A stretch of 64,000 nucleotides of DNA from Pseudomonas rustica (GCF_018336155.1 NZ_JAGYHF010000006.1:310001-374000), one strand, 5' to 3'; shown: positions 1-9,191, numbered from the stretch's first letter. Numbers and translations are program-made. The notes: generated by a model from the sequence alone, not told the origin.

Positions 1-1289
1 TGGCGGCCGACCCGCAACCGACCCACGAATTCACCCTCGACAACGGCCTCAAGGTCGTCGTGCGCGAAGATCATCGCGCGCCAGTGGTGGTCTCGCAGGT
101 CTGGTACAAGGTCGGCTCCAGCTACGAAACCCCGGGCCAGACCGGTCTGTCTCACGCGCTTGAGCACATGATGTTCAAGGGCAGCGAGAAAGTCGGCCCC
201 GGCGAAGCGTCGCTGATCCTTCGCGACCTCGGCGCCGAAGAGAACGCTTTCACCAGCGACGACTTCACCGCTTATTACCAGGTGCTGGCCCGCGACCGTC
301 TGGGCGTAGCCTTTGAGCTGGAAGCCGACCGCATGGCCAATCTGCGCCTGCCGGCTGACGAGTTCGTCAAGGAGATCGAAGTCATCAAGGAAGAGCGCCG
401 CTTGCGCACTGATGACAAGCCGATGTCCAAAGCCTACGAGCGCTACAAGGCCATGGCCTACCCGGCCAGCGGCTACCACACGCCGACCATCGGCTGGATG
501 GCCGACCTCGACCGCATGAAGGTCGAAGAGCTGCGCCACTGGTACCAATCCTGGTACGTGCCGAACAACGCCACGTTGGTAGTAGTCGGCGACGTCACCC
601 CGGACGAAGTGAAAACCCTCGCCCAACGCTACTTCGGCCCGATCGCCAAGCGCGACGTGCCTCCGGCGAAAAAACCGCTGGAACTGGCCGAACCCGGCGA
701 ACGCCAAATCACCCTGCACGTGCAGACACAACTGCCTAGCCTGATGCTCGGTTTCAACGTGCCAAGCATCGCCACCGCTGAAGACAAACGCTCGGTCAAC
801 GCCTTGCGCCTGATCTCGGCTTTGCTCGACGGCGGCTACAGCGGTCGCATCCCGACACAACTGGAGCGCGGCGAAGAACTGGTCTCCGGTGGTTCATCGA
901 ACTACGACGCCTACACCCGTGGCGACAGCCTGTTCACCCTCTCGGCAACGCCAAACACGCAGAAGAAAAAGACCATGGCGCAAGCCGAAGCCGGTCTGTG
1001 GAAACTGCTGGAACAGCTGAAAACCACCGCACCGTCCGCCGAAGAGCTGGAGCGCGTGCGTGCCCAAGTGATCGCCGGTCTGGTCTTCGAACGTGATTCG
1101 ATCACCAGCCAGGCCACTGCGATTGGTCAACTGGAAACCGTCGGCCTGTCATGGAAACTGATGGACACCGAACTTGCCGATCTGGAAAGCGTGACCCCAC
1201 AAGACATCCAGAACGCCGCCAAGCTGTATTTCACCCGCGAACGTCTCAGCGTCGCCCACGTCCTGCCACTGGAGACGACTCATGAGTGA
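1..1289 (+). CDS. M16 family zinc metallopeptidase, catalytic subunit (5' end outside window)
   Basis: Zinc-dependent peptidase of the pitrilysin/processing-peptidase family, probably periplasmic. The frame is open to the left edge and begins in the conserved family start (FTLDNGLKVVV, from about base 30), so the start codon and any signal peptide lie upstream. The inverted zinc motif HALEH is intact (bases about 153-167), with an acidic stretch about 75 residues later that should supply the third ligand. The last 8 bases overlap the next gene, which encodes a sister M16 protein without the zinc motif. Active/inactive M16 pairs usually work as heterodimers. The substrate is unknown. Confidence 0.9.
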   Translation, partial: AADPQPTHEFTLDNGLKVVVREDHRAPVVVSQVWYKVGSSYETPGQTGLSHALEHMMFKGSEKVGPGEASLILRDLGAEENAFTSDDFTAYYQVLARDRLGVAFELEADRMANLRLPADEFVKEIEVIKEERRLRTDDKPMSKAYERYKAMAYPASGYHTPTIGWMADLDRMKVEELRHWYQSWYVPNNATLVVVGDVTPDEVKTLAQRYFGPIAKRDVPPAKKPLELAEPGERQITLHVQTQLPSLMLGFNVPSIATAEDKRSVNALRLISALLDGGYSGRIPTQLERGEELVSGGSSNYDAYTRGDSLFTLSATPNTQKKKTMAQAEAGLWKLLEQLKTTAPSAEELERVRAQVIAGLVFERDSITSQATAIGQLETVGLSWKLMDTELADLESVTPQDIQNAAKLYFTRERLSVAHVLPLETTHE

Positions 1290-2772
1290 GCGCAAAACCC
1301 CACGTTTGATGCTGCTCGGCCTGATCGCCGTGGCGGTGATCGGCTCTGCTGCTTTCTATCTGTCGCCAAGCGCTGACAGCAAGGCCAGCGAAGCCCTCGA
1401 CAACGCCAAGACCAGCCAGAAGCTGCAATCGCTGGCCGAACTCGACGGCAAGGCCCCGGCCAGCCGCAAACTCGACGTGCAGACCTGGAACACCGCCGAC
1501 GGCGCCAAGGTGTTGTTCGTCGAAGCCCATGAGCTGCCGATGTTCGACATGCGCCTGATCTTCGCCGCCGGCAGCAGCCAGGACGGCAGCGCGTCGGGTC
1601 TGGCAGTGCTGACCAACGCGATGCTCAACGAAGGTGTGGCTGGCAAAGACGTCGGCGCCATCGCTCAAGGCTTCGAAGGTCTCGGTGCGGATTTCGGCAA
1701 CGGTGCTTTCAAAGACATGGCGCTGGCCTCGCTGCGCAGCTTGAGTGCCGTCGACAAGCGCGAACCGGCCTTGAAGCTGTTCTCGGAAGTGGTCGGCAAA
1801 CCGACCTTCCCGGCTGACTCCTTTGCCCGCATCAAAAACCAGATGCTCGCCGGTTTCGAATACCAGAAGCAGAACCCCGGCAAACTCGCCAGCCTCGAGC
1901 TGATGAAGCGTCTGTACGGCGATCACCCGTACGCGCACTCGAGCGACGGCAATCCGCAAAGCGTGCCGAAGATCACCCTCGCGCAATTGCGTGAGTTCCA
2001 CGCCAAGGCCTACGCGGCTGGCAACGTGGTGATTGCATTGGTCGGCGATTTGTCTCGCGCTGAGGCCGAGGCGATTGCCAATCAGGTTTCCGGTGCACTG
2101 CCCAAAGGCCCGGCGCTGGCAAAGATCGCGCAGCCGCAGGAACCGAAGGCCAGCGTTAATCACATCGAGTTCCCGTCGAAGCAGACCAACCTGCTGCTCG
2201 CGCAACTGGGCATCGACCGTGACGATCCGGATTACGCGGCGCTGTCGATGGGCAACCAGATCCTCGGCGGCGGCGGTTTCGGTACACGTCTGATGAGCGA
2301 AGTGCGCGAGAAGCGTGGCCTGACTTACGGCGTGTATTCGGGTTTCAGCCCGATGCAGGCGCGCGGCCCGTTCATGATCAATCTGCAGACCCGCGCGGAA
2401 ATGAGTGAAGGCACCCTGAAACTGGTGCAAGACGTGCTCGCCGACTACCTGAAAACCGGCCCGACGCAGAAAGAACTCGACGACGCCAAACGCGAGCTGG
2501 CCGGCAGTTTCCCGCTGTCCACCGCGAGCAATGCCGATATCGTCGGCCAACTCGGCGCGATGGGCTTCTATAATCTGCCGTTGAGCTATTTGGACGATTT
2601 CATGCGTCAGTCGCAAAGCCTGACCGTGGAACAAGTCCGCGACGCCCTGAACAAACACCTGAGCACGGACAAAATGGTCATCGTCACCGCTGGCCCGACC
2701 GTGCCGCAAAAGCCGTTACCGGCCCCATCTGATAAACCTGCCGAGCAACCGCTCGGGGTTCCGGAGCATTAA
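1282..2772 (+). CDS. M16 family peptidase-like protein, non-catalytic partner
   Basis: A 496-residue M16 homologue with an N-terminal hydrophobic segment (residues about 9-28) that should anchor or export it. At the position of the zinc motif it reads LAVLTNAML, so HxxEH is lost and it cannot be a zinc peptidase alone. It keeps the C-terminal glycine-rich loop and Arg/Tyr region (GGGFGTRL, then REKRGLTYG), which in paired M16 enzymes helps bind substrate. It overlaps the catalytic gene by 8 bases and rsmD by one base, so the three are probably cotranscribed. The role as partner subunit is inferred from pairing and motif loss. Confidence 0.88.
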   Translation: MSERKTPRLMLLGLIAVAVIGSAAFYLSPSADSKASEALDNAKTSQKLQSLAELDGKAPASRKLDVQTWNTADGAKVLFVEAHELPMFDMRLIFAAGSSQDGSASGLAVLTNAMLNEGVAGKDVGAIAQGFEGLGADFGNGAFKDMALASLRSLSAVDKREPALKLFSEVVGKPTFPADSFARIKNQMLAGFEYQKQNPGKLASLELMKRLYGDHPYAHSSDGNPQSVPKITLAQLREFHAKAYAAGNVVIALVGDLSRAEAEAIANQVSGALPKGPALAKIAQPQEPKASVNHIEFPSKQTNLLLAQLGIDRDDPDYAALSMGNQILGGGGFGTRLMSEVREKRGLTYGVYSGFSPMQARGPFMINLQTRAEMSEGTLKLVQDVLADYLKTGPTQKELDDAKRELAGSFPLSTASNADIVGQLGAMGFYNLPLSYLDDFMRQSQSLTVEQVRDALNKHLSTDKMVIVTAGPTVPQKPLPAPSDKPAEQPLGVPEH

Positions 2773-3386
2773 TGGCAACTCGTTCCCCTAAAAAGCCTGC
2801 GCACAACGTTCACAACGGTGTGAACCAGTTGCGCATCATTGGTGGCCAATGGCGCAGCCGCAAGCTGAGCTTCCCCGATGCGCCGGGCCTGCGCCCGACG
2901 CCGGATCGCGTGCGTGAAACCCTGTTCAACTGGCTCGCGCCGTACGTTGAAGGGGCCAAGGTACTCGACCCGTTCGCCGGCAGCGGCGCGCTGTTTCTCG
3001 AAGCGCTGTCCCGTGGCGCGGCCATGGGTCAGGCGCTGGACGCGAGCAACATTGCGGTGTCCAGCCTGAAAGAACACCTCGGCACCCTGCGCTGCACCAA
3101 CGGCCAGGTGCAGACGGCGGACGCGCTGCGTTATCTGGAAACCCAGACCGCCAGTGCGTACGACCTGGTGTTCCTCGACCCACCGTTCAACCAGAACCTG
3201 CTGCCCGCCGTGTGCAACCTGCTCGAAGAGCGTCAGTGGCTGGCCGCCGACTCGTGGATCTACACTGAAAGTGAAACGGCGCCATCGACGCTGGGCCTGC
3301 CGGGCAACTGGCGCCTGCACCGCGAACAGAAATCCGGCCGGGTTTACTACGCGCTGTGGCAACGTACGGCCGAAGTCGCCGCTTAA
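2772..3386 (+). CDS. rsmD: 16S rRNA (guanine966-N2)-methyltransferase RsmD
   Basis: Cytoplasmic SAM-dependent methyltransferase that modifies G966 of 16S rRNA during 30S assembly. The 204-residue protein has the family features in order: a basic N-terminus with the RIIGGQWRSRKL region, PTPDRVRETLFNWL, the SAM-binding DPFAGSGAL and the catalytic DPPF motif. Its ATG shares one base with the preceding stop codon. In many pseudomonads rsmD lies beside M16 genes and coaD is nearby, as here (coaD at 11.0 kb). Confidence 0.95.
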   Translation: MATRSPKKPAHNVHNGVNQLRIIGGQWRSRKLSFPDAPGLRPTPDRVRETLFNWLAPYVEGAKVLDPFAGSGALFLEALSRGAAMGQALDASNIAVSSLKEHLGTLRCTNGQVQTADALRYLETQTASAYDLVFLDPPFNQNLLPAVCNLLEERQWLAADSWIYTESETAPSTLGLPGNWRLHREQKSGRVYYALWQRTAEVAA

Positions 3387-3405
3387 CCCAAGGCGAGCAA
3401 AAACC

Positions 3406-3495
3406 TGTGGCGAGGGAGCTTGCTCCCGCTGGGCTGCGCAGCAGTCCGAAAAAGGGCCGCTGCGCGCCCCGTCGGGAGCAAGCTCCCTCGCCACA
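3406..3495. repeat. Long inverted repeat, family B variant
   Basis: The arms TGTGGCGAGGGAGC and GCTCCCTCGCCACA flank a loop of about 45 bases. It lies between two same-strand genes, after rsmD. The outer part matches the family B repeats at 14.9, 25.0, 51.1 and 63.5 kb, but the inner part reads AGCTTGCTCCC instead of GATTTATCCCC. Confidence 0.85.
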
Positions 3496-3567
3496 CTGAG
3501 CCTGTGTACTCTGGAAATTGACTAACAGCTTTGTGGGCCTCATCACATCGCTGCATCGAGAACCATC

Positions 3568-4563
3568 GTGTCCGCCTCTTCAGAACGCTTCATCCCCGCC
3601 CTCGGCCTCGGCAATCCGCACCTGCAAACCTTGTGGGGGCCGCTGTGGCGCAAAACCGTGCATATCCAGCGTGAGCGCGAGCGCTTGTGGCTTGAGGATG
3701 GCGACTTTCTTGACCTCGACTGGCATGGCCCGCACACGGCCGATGCGCCGTTGGTGCTGGTGCTGCATGGCCTGACCGGTTCTTCCAATTCGCCTTATGT
3801 TGCCGGCGTGCAAAAAGCCTTGGCCGATCAGGGCTGGGCCAGTGTTGCGCTGAACTGGCGCGGTTGTTCGGGCGAACCGAATCTGCTGCCGCGCAGCTAC
3901 CATTCCGGCGCCAGCGAAGACCTCGCCGAAACCATCCAACACCTGCGCGCGAAACGCCCGTTGGCGCCGTTGTACGCCGTCGGCTATTCGCTGGGCGGCA
4001 ACGTGTTGCTCAAACATCTGGGTGAAACCGGTAGCGCCAGTGGCGTGGTCGGTGCGGTGGCGGTATCGGTACCGTTCCGCCTCGACCAGTGCGCCGACCG
4101 TATCGGCCAAGGCTTTTCCAAGGTGTATCAGGCGCACTTCATGCGTGAGATGGTCGCCTACATCAAGAACAAGCAACGGCAGTTTCAGCACGATGGGCGC
4201 GAGGATGGGCTGGCGGCTTTGGCAGCGCTCGGTTCGCTGGAGAACATGCGCACGTTCTGGGATTTCGATGGCCGCGTGACCGCGCCACTGCACGGTTTTA
4301 CTGATGCCGAGGATTATTACCGTCGAGCGTCGAGCCGTTATTTCCTCGGCGAGATCCGCACACCGACGTTGATCATTCAGGCAGCGGACGATCCATTTGT
4401 GTTCCCGCACAGCCTGCCTTCGGAAAGCGAACTGTCGGCCTCGACCGCTTTTGAATTGCAGGCGCGCGGCGGGCACGTTGGATTCGTCGACGGCTCAGTG
4501 CGCCAGCCCGGCTACTACCTCGAACGCCGCATCCCGCAATGGCTGGCCAGCGTGCCCGCATGA
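3568..4563 (+). CDS. YheT-type alpha/beta hydrolase
   Basis: A 331-residue cytoplasmic hydrolase of the YheT/EMB8 group of serine esterases. The N-terminus has the family's GLGNPHLQTLWG signature, followed by the oxyanion region LHGLTGSS and the nucleophile elbow GYSLGGN. A late Asp (ADDPF) and His (GGHVGF) complete the triad. The substrate is unknown. A GTG start is used because it is the only one placed in front of the conserved N-terminus. The stop overlaps the next ATG (ATGA), coupling it to the AraC regulator. Confidence 0.88.
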   Translation: MSASSERFIPALGLGNPHLQTLWGPLWRKTVHIQRERERLWLEDGDFLDLDWHGPHTADAPLVLVLHGLTGSSNSPYVAGVQKALADQGWASVALNWRGCSGEPNLLPRSYHSGASEDLAETIQHLRAKRPLAPLYAVGYSLGGNVLLKHLGETGSASGVVGAVAVSVPFRLDQCADRIGQGFSKVYQAHFMREMVAYIKNKQRQFQHDGREDGLAALAALGSLENMRTFWDFDGRVTAPLHGFTDAEDYYRRASSRYFLGEIRTPTLIIQAADDPFVFPHSLPSESELSASTAFELQARGGHVGFVDGSVRQPGYYLERRIPQWLASVPA

Positions 4564-5390
4564 GCGATCAGGGCGAGTCGATCCGATTCTGGCAAACCGC
4601 GCCACTGGCCGGGGTCGAGTTGTTGTCGGCGCGCTATATCGAGCAACGCTTCGCCCCGCATGTACACGACGGTTTTGTCATCGGCATGATCATGGCCGGC
4701 GCTCAGCGCTACCGCTATCGCGGCGCTGAACACTTGGCGGGCAGCGGCACGTTGGTGCTGATCAATCCGGACGAACTGCACACCGGCCACAAAGGCACCG
4801 AGGACGGCTGGCTGTACCGGGCGTTTTATCCGGATACCGGCAAGATTGTTTCGCTGCTGGATGAGCTGGAGTTGCCGACCACCAGTCTGCCGGCCTTCGG
4901 CGCCACGCTGTATCGCGACCCGGATCTGGTCAACGGTTTCTGCCAGTTGCACCGTTTGCTGGAAAGCCCCGCGACCGCACTGCAACAGCAAACGGTGTGG
5001 CGCGAGATGATGTTGCTGCTGTTGCAGCGTCACGCGGCGGTGCGCGAGGTTGCCAATCCCGGCAAAGAGCACCGCGCGGTGCTGTTGGCCAAGGACGTCA
5101 TGCACGCACAACTGGCGGCGCCGCCATCGCTGGAAGAACTGGCGGCGGCGGTCAATCTGTCGCCCTTCCATTTCGCCCGGGTATTCCGCCGCGCGACCGG
5201 CATGCCGCCGCACACCTGGCTGATGCAACAACGCATCGCCCAGGCGCGGGCATTGTTGCAGAGTGGTTGTTTGCCGCTGGAAGTCGCGACTCAGTTGGGC
5301 TTTGCCGATCAGAGCCACTTGAGCCGACAGTTCAAGCAGGCTTATGGCGTCGGGCCCGCGGCGTATCGCAGTGCCCGCCTGGAAAGCTAA
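4560..5390 (+). CDS. AraC family transcriptional regulator
   Basis: A 276-residue DNA-binding regulator. The N-terminal half is a cupin-like sensing domain (H-x-H region near residues 27-30, GSGTLVLINPDELH later). The C-terminal 100 residues carry the two AraC helix-turn-helix units, with the family signature GFADQSHLSRQFK followed by YGVGPAAYR. The start is the ATG inside the ATGA overlap with the hydrolase gene. An upstream in-frame start exists but would eat into the hydrolase. The ligand is unknown. The overlap suggests it shares a transcript with the hydrolase. Confidence 0.88.
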   Translation: MSDQGESIRFWQTAPLAGVELLSARYIEQRFAPHVHDGFVIGMIMAGAQRYRYRGAEHLAGSGTLVLINPDELHTGHKGTEDGWLYRAFYPDTGKIVSLLDELELPTTSLPAFGATLYRDPDLVNGFCQLHRLLESPATALQQQTVWREMMLLLLQRHAAVREVANPGKEHRAVLLAKDVMHAQLAAPPSLEELAAAVNLSPFHFARVFRRATGMPPHTWLMQQRIAQARALLQSGCLPLEVATQLGFADQSHLSRQFKQAYGVGPAAYRSARLES

Positions 5391-5392
5391 AA

Positions 5393-5459
5393 GATCGCAG
5401 CCTGCGGCAGCTCCTACAGGGAATGCATTCCAATGTAGGAGCTGCCGCAGGCTGCGATC
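5393..5459. repeat. Long inverted repeat, family A
   Basis: Near-perfect arms of about 26 bases (starting GATCGCAGCCTGCGGCAG) around a loop of about 15 bases, between the convergent araC-type gene and sseA. It begins 2 bases after the upstream stop codon and may serve both genes as an RNA 3' end structure. Confidence 0.9.
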
Positions 5460-5467
5460 CTTTGATC

Positions 5468-6322
5468 TTATTCGCCGGTGGCTATGCCGCGCGCCGGCTC
5501 GTTGATCCACTCACTCCACGACCCGGCATACAACGAACCCAACGGATAACCCGCCAGACACAACGCAAACAAGTTGTGACACGCCGTCACCCCGGAGCCG
5601 CAATACGCGACCAGATCCGACGGCGAACGATCACCCAGCTTCGCGGCAAAACGCTGCTGCAACTGATCCGCCGGCAAAAACCGCCCGTCACTACCCAAGT
5701 TGTCAGTAAACGCCGCGCACTGTGCCCCCGGAATATGCCCGGCCACAGGATCAATCGGCTCAACCTCACCCTTGAATCGCGGCAAGGCCCGAGCATCGAT
5801 CAAGGTCAACGCTGGTTGCCCGAGACGCTTTTGCAATTTCTCAGCACTGATCAACAAGCCCATGTCGGGCTGACCACTGAAATCCCCAAGAGTGACCTCC
5901 GGCGCATCCAGACTCAACGGCAAACCCGCCGCATGCCACGCCTTCAGTCCGCCATCAAGAATAAACACGCCATCGCGCTTGCCCAGCCACGCCAGCAACC
6001 ACCATGCCCGCGCCGCATAAGCACCAGGGCCGTCGTCATACAAAACCACGTCACTGTCGTTGTTGATGCCCCACGCTTGCAGCCGCTCAATCAACGCCGC
6101 CGGCTCGGGCAGCGGATGACGTCCGGTCACGCCTTTCACCACTTTGCCGCTGAGATCGCGCTCAAGATCGGCGAAGCGCGCGCCGGCAATGTGTCCTTCG
6201 GCGTAGCTGCGCTGCCCGTAATCCGGGTCTTCGAGGGCAAAACGACAATCGAGAATCACCAGCCCCGGCTGTTCCTTGCGGGCATCCAAGGCTTGCGGGC
6301 TGAGCAACTGCGCAATCGGCAT
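5468..6322 (-). CDS. sseA: 3-mercaptopyruvate sulfurtransferase (two-domain rhodanese)
   Basis: A 284-residue two-domain rhodanese that moves sulfur from 3-mercaptopyruvate (or thiosulfate) to a thiophilic acceptor. The N-terminal domain is non-catalytic. The C-terminal domain has the active-site loop CGSGVTA, whose form is typical of mercaptopyruvate rather than thiosulfate sulfurtransferases. Family landmarks GHIPGA and GSWSEW are present. The gene lies 31 bases downstream of the TetR gene on the same strand, so readthrough is possible. The symbol is given by family and active-site loop. Confidence 0.88.
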   Translation of the reverse strand: MPIAQLLSPQALDARKEQPGLVILDCRFALEDPDYGQRSYAEGHIAGARFADLERDLSGKVVKGVTGRHPLPEPAALIERLQAWGINNDSDVVLYDDGPGAYAARAWWLLAWLGKRDGVFILDGGLKAWHAAGLPLSLDAPEVTLGDFSGQPDMGLLISAEKLQKRLGQPALTLIDARALPRFKGEVEPIDPVAGHIPGAQCAAFTDNLGSDGRFLPADQLQQRFAAKLGDRSPSDLVAYCGSGVTACHNLFALCLAGYPLGSLYAGSWSEWINEPARGIATGE

Positions 6323-6353
6323 AACGAGCTCCTGTGGAGTTTCAACGGAATGT

Positions 6354-7025
6354 TTACTTTACGTCTTCGAGGGCCTGGGCCAGCGGTACATAAAACTCGT
6401 CGAACAGTGCATTGACCGCATCCCGCGACTCATCAGTGACGAACCCGGCTTCCAGCACCAAGACCTGATACACGCCGCGTTTAACGGCTTGCTCGCTGAG
6501 GTGGTTGGAATTCTCGCGGGTGGTGCACAGAAAGCGCACCCACGAGGTCAGGATGATCCACGCGTTGAGGGTCAGCGACTCGATCTGCACGCGATCCATC
6601 TTGAGGATCCCGGCGGCGACAAAGCCTTCGTAGATCGCCGCGCCCTGAATCACGCAGCGCTGGGAAAAGCGCCGGTAACGCGCGGCCAGTTCCGGGTCGC
6701 TGTCGAGCAAATGTTCAAGGTCGCGGTGCAGAAAGCGGTAACCCCACATCGCCGAGAGCAGCTCCTTGAGATAGAAACGCTTGTCTTCGACGGTCGCGGC
6801 ACGCCCCTGCGGCGGGCGCAGAAAGCTGTCCACCAAGGCTTCGTACTCACTGAACAGCACCGAGATGATCGCCTGCTTGTTGGGGAAGTGGTAGTACAGG
6901 TTGCCCGGAGAAATCTCCATATGGGCGGCAATGTGGTTGGTGCTGATGCTGCGCTCGCCCTGCTGATTGAACAGCTCGAGGCTGTTCTGCACGATGCGCT
7001 CGCTGGTTTTTATTCGTGGGGCCAT
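6354..7025 (-). CDS. TetR family transcriptional regulator
   Basis: A 223-residue repressor. The N-terminal helix-turn-helix is clear (ISTNHIAAHMEISPGNLYYHF), followed by a helical ligand-binding domain with no recognisable ligand signature. It is divergent from the coniferyl-aldehyde dehydrogenase gene, with 146 bases between the two starts. That spacer holds a short inverted repeat (7121-7136) that could be its operator. The most economical reading is that it controls the aldehyde dehydrogenase/GMC operon and itself. Confidence 0.88.
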   Translation of the reverse strand: MAPRIKTSERIVQNSLELFNQQGERSISTNHIAAHMEISPGNLYYHFPNKQAIISVLFSEYEALVDSFLRPPQGRAATVEDKRFYLKELLSAMWGYRFLHRDLEHLLDSDPELAARYRRFSQRCVIQGAAIYEGFVAAGILKMDRVQIESLTLNAWIILTSWVRFLCTTRENSNHLSEQAVKRGVYQVLVLEAGFVTDESRDAVNALFDEFYVPLAQALEDVK

Positions 7026-7111
7026 GGCTTGAGCTTTAATTCAGAGTGCGGTGAGGGGCATCTTACGACCTATCCGGAAATGGATAAAACAAAGCTGCAC
7101 ACGGAAGTCAT

Positions 7112-7140
7112 TTGACTTTATAGAGCATAGACTCTAAAAA
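7112..7140 (+). promoter_or_regulatory. Candidate promoter and TetR operator
   Basis: TTGACT (7112-7117), a 17-base spacer and TAAAAA (7135-7140) form a plausible sigma-70 promoter for the dehydrogenase gene. The spacer contains TAGAG, six bases, CTCTA (7121-7136), a dyad that would place a TetR dimer between the -35 and -10 boxes. This is sequence inspection only. Confidence 0.4.
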
Positions 7141-7171
7141 GTTCATCACTACAATAAATCCGGAGCCTACG

Positions 7172-8602
7172 ATGACTGCCGATATTGCCTACCTGCAAAC
7201 GCTGCAACAGCCCCTGGAAGAGCTCGATCGGTTATTTGAGGCGCAACGGGCCGCATACGCCGCCAACCCGATGCCGCCCGCCGCGCAGCGCCAGCAATGG
7301 CTGAAGTCGTTGCGCGACTTGCTGAGCAATGAACGCCAGGCTTTGATCGAGGCGATCAGCGCGGATTTCAGTCATCGCAGTGCCGACGAAACCCTGCTCG
7401 CCGAACTGATGCCGAGCCTGCACGGCATCCATTACGCAAGCAGCCATCTCAAGGGCTGGATGAAGGATTCGCGGCGCAAGGTCGGCGTGGCATTCCAACC
7501 GGCTTCGGCGAAAGTCGTGTACCAGCCGTTGGGCGTAGTCGGCGTGATCGTGCCGTGGAATTACCCGTTGTATCTGGCCATCGGCCCGTTGGTCGGCGCG
7601 CTGGCAGCGGGCAACCGGGTGATGCTCAAACTCAGCGAATCGACCCCGGCCACCGGGCAGTTGATGAAGGAATTGTTCGCGCGCATTTTCCCCGAAGATC
7701 TGGTCTGCGTGGTGCTCGGCGAGGCCGACATCGGCGTGGCATTTTCCCGTCTGCGCTTCGATCATTTGCTGTTCACCGGCGCCACCAGCATCGGCAAACA
7801 TGTCATGCGCGCAGCCGCGGAAAACCTGACGCCGGTCACGCTGGAACTGGGCGGCAAGTCGCCGGCCATCGTCTCCCGCGACGTGCCGCTGAAGGACGCC
7901 GCCGAGCGCATCGCCTTCGGCAAAACCCTCAATGCCGGGCAAACCTGCGTCGCTCCAGACTACGTTTTGGTGCCGGAAGACCGCGTCGGCGGCTTCGTCG
8001 AAGCCTATCGCCAAGCGGTGCAGAGCTTCTATCCAACCCTCGCCGATAACCCGGATTACACGGCGATCATCAACGAACGCCAATTGGCCCGGCTCAACAG
8101 TTACGTCAGCGATGCGACCAGCAAAGGCGCGCTGTTGATTCCATTGTTCGAACAAGGTCAGGGCCGACGCATGCCGCACAGCGTGCTGCTGAATGTCAGC
8201 GACGACATGACCGTGATGCAGGACGAAATCTTCGGCCCGTTGCTGCCGATCGTGCCCTACCGCGATCTGGAGCAGGCATTCGCTTACATCAATCAGCGCC
8301 CACGACCTCTGGCTCTTTACTACTTTGGCTACGACAAACGCGAACAAACCCGCGTGCTGCACGAAACCCATTCGGGCGGCGTGTGCCTGAACGACACGCT
8401 GCTGCATGTCGCCCAGGATGATATGCCGTTTGGCGGTATCGGCCCTTCCGGCATGGGCCATTACCACGGGCATGAAGGCTTTCTGACCTTCAGCAAGGCC
8501 AAAGGCGTGCTGATTAAACAGCGCTTCAACGCCGCCAAACTGATCTACCCGCCGTACGGCAAATCGATTCAGAAACTGATCCAGAAGCTGTTTATTCGCT
8601 AA
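7172..8602 (+). CDS. calB: Coniferyl-aldehyde dehydrogenase
   Basis: A 476-residue NAD(P)-dependent aldehyde dehydrogenase oxidising aromatic or long aldehydes such as coniferyl aldehyde to the acid. Visible motifs: PWNYPLYL near the cofactor site, the catalytic Glu in ELGGKSP and the catalytic Cys in NAGQTC. The C-terminal MGHYHG region is common in the CalB subgroup. The ATG has a CCGGAG ribosome site upstream. It leads a set with a Tat-signal protein and a GMC oxidoreductase, which could supply the aldehyde from an alcohol. Substrate assignment rests on family resemblance. Confidence 0.82.
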   Translation: MTADIAYLQTLQQPLEELDRLFEAQRAAYAANPMPPAAQRQQWLKSLRDLLSNERQALIEAISADFSHRSADETLLAELMPSLHGIHYASSHLKGWMKDSRRKVGVAFQPASAKVVYQPLGVVGVIVPWNYPLYLAIGPLVGALAAGNRVMLKLSESTPATGQLMKELFARIFPEDLVCVVLGEADIGVAFSRLRFDHLLFTGATSIGKHVMRAAAENLTPVTLELGGKSPAIVSRDVPLKDAAERIAFGKTLNAGQTCVAPDYVLVPEDRVGGFVEAYRQAVQSFYPTLADNPDYTAIINERQLARLNSYVSDATSKGALLIPLFEQGQGRRMPHSVLLNVSDDMTVMQDEIFGPLLPIVPYRDLEQAFAYINQRPRPLALYYFGYDKREQTRVLHETHSGGVCLNDTLLHVAQDDMPFGGIGPSGMGHYHGHEGFLTFSKAKGVLIKQRFNAAKLIYPPYGKSIQKLIQKLFIR

Positions 8603-8631
8603 TCACTTGTCACCGCCGGGTAATAAAAACA

Positions 8632-9177
8632 ATGCACCCAAGCCTGACCGAAACACCTGCCCTGTCGCGCCGTGGCCTGCTGAAATTCAGCCTCGGTGCC
8701 ACGGCCTTCCTCGCCACCGCTGGCTTTGGTGCCAGCCTCAGTGGTTGTTCCTCCAGCATCGCGGCCAACGGCTTCATCAGCTTGCGCGACGGCGATCTGC
8801 TGTTTCTGCGCGCGCTGATTCCGGTGATGCTCGACGGCGCCGTGGCTACTGAAAAGATGCCGAGCGCGGTGGATGGCACGCTGAAGACACTGGATTACAG
8901 CCTCGATCACCTGTCGCCGGAAATGCTCAAACTCACTCGCCAGCTGTTCGACGTGCTTGGCATGGCCGTGACGCGCGGGCCGCTCACCGGGATTTGGGGC
9001 AGTTGGGAAAATGCCAGCGCCGAGGCGATGCGCAACTTCCTCGATCGCTGGGAAAACAGTTCGTTGAGTTTGTTGAAAATGGGGCATAGCTCGTTGCAGC
9101 AAATGGTCACGATGGCCTGGTACACCCGCGCGGAATCGTGGGGGCATTGCGGCTATCCCGGGCCGCCTACTGTCTGA
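8632..9177 (+). CDS. Tat-exported small subunit-like protein (gluconate 2-dehydrogenase subunit 3 type)
   Basis: A 181-residue protein with a twin-arginine signal (SRRGLLKF, residues about 12-19), a hydrophobic stretch and then LSGC, a possible lipobox. It should therefore be exported folded and perhaps lipidated. The C-terminal AWY...GYPGP pattern resembles the gluconate 2-dehydrogenase subunit 3 family, small partners of GMC dehydrogenases. It is followed, after a repeat, by a GMC oxidoreductase with no signal peptide. A chaperone/escort role for that enzyme is inferred. Confidence 0.72.
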   Translation: MHPSLTETPALSRRGLLKFSLGATAFLATAGFGASLSGCSSSIAANGFISLRDGDLLFLRALIPVMLDGAVATEKMPSAVDGTLKTLDYSLDHLSPEMLKLTRQLFDVLGMAVTRGPLTGIWGSWENASAEAMRNFLDRWENSSLSLLKMGHSSLQQMVTMAWYTRAESWGHCGYPGPPTV

Positions 9178-9191
9178 AATTGTGTCGCGCC

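Noticed and set aside
1246..2709. Minus-strand 487-codon open frame across the second M16 gene
   Set aside because: Composition effect of GC-rich codons on the opposite strand. The protein is low-complexity (His/Arg/Gln-rich), has no family features and lies fully on a well-supported gene.
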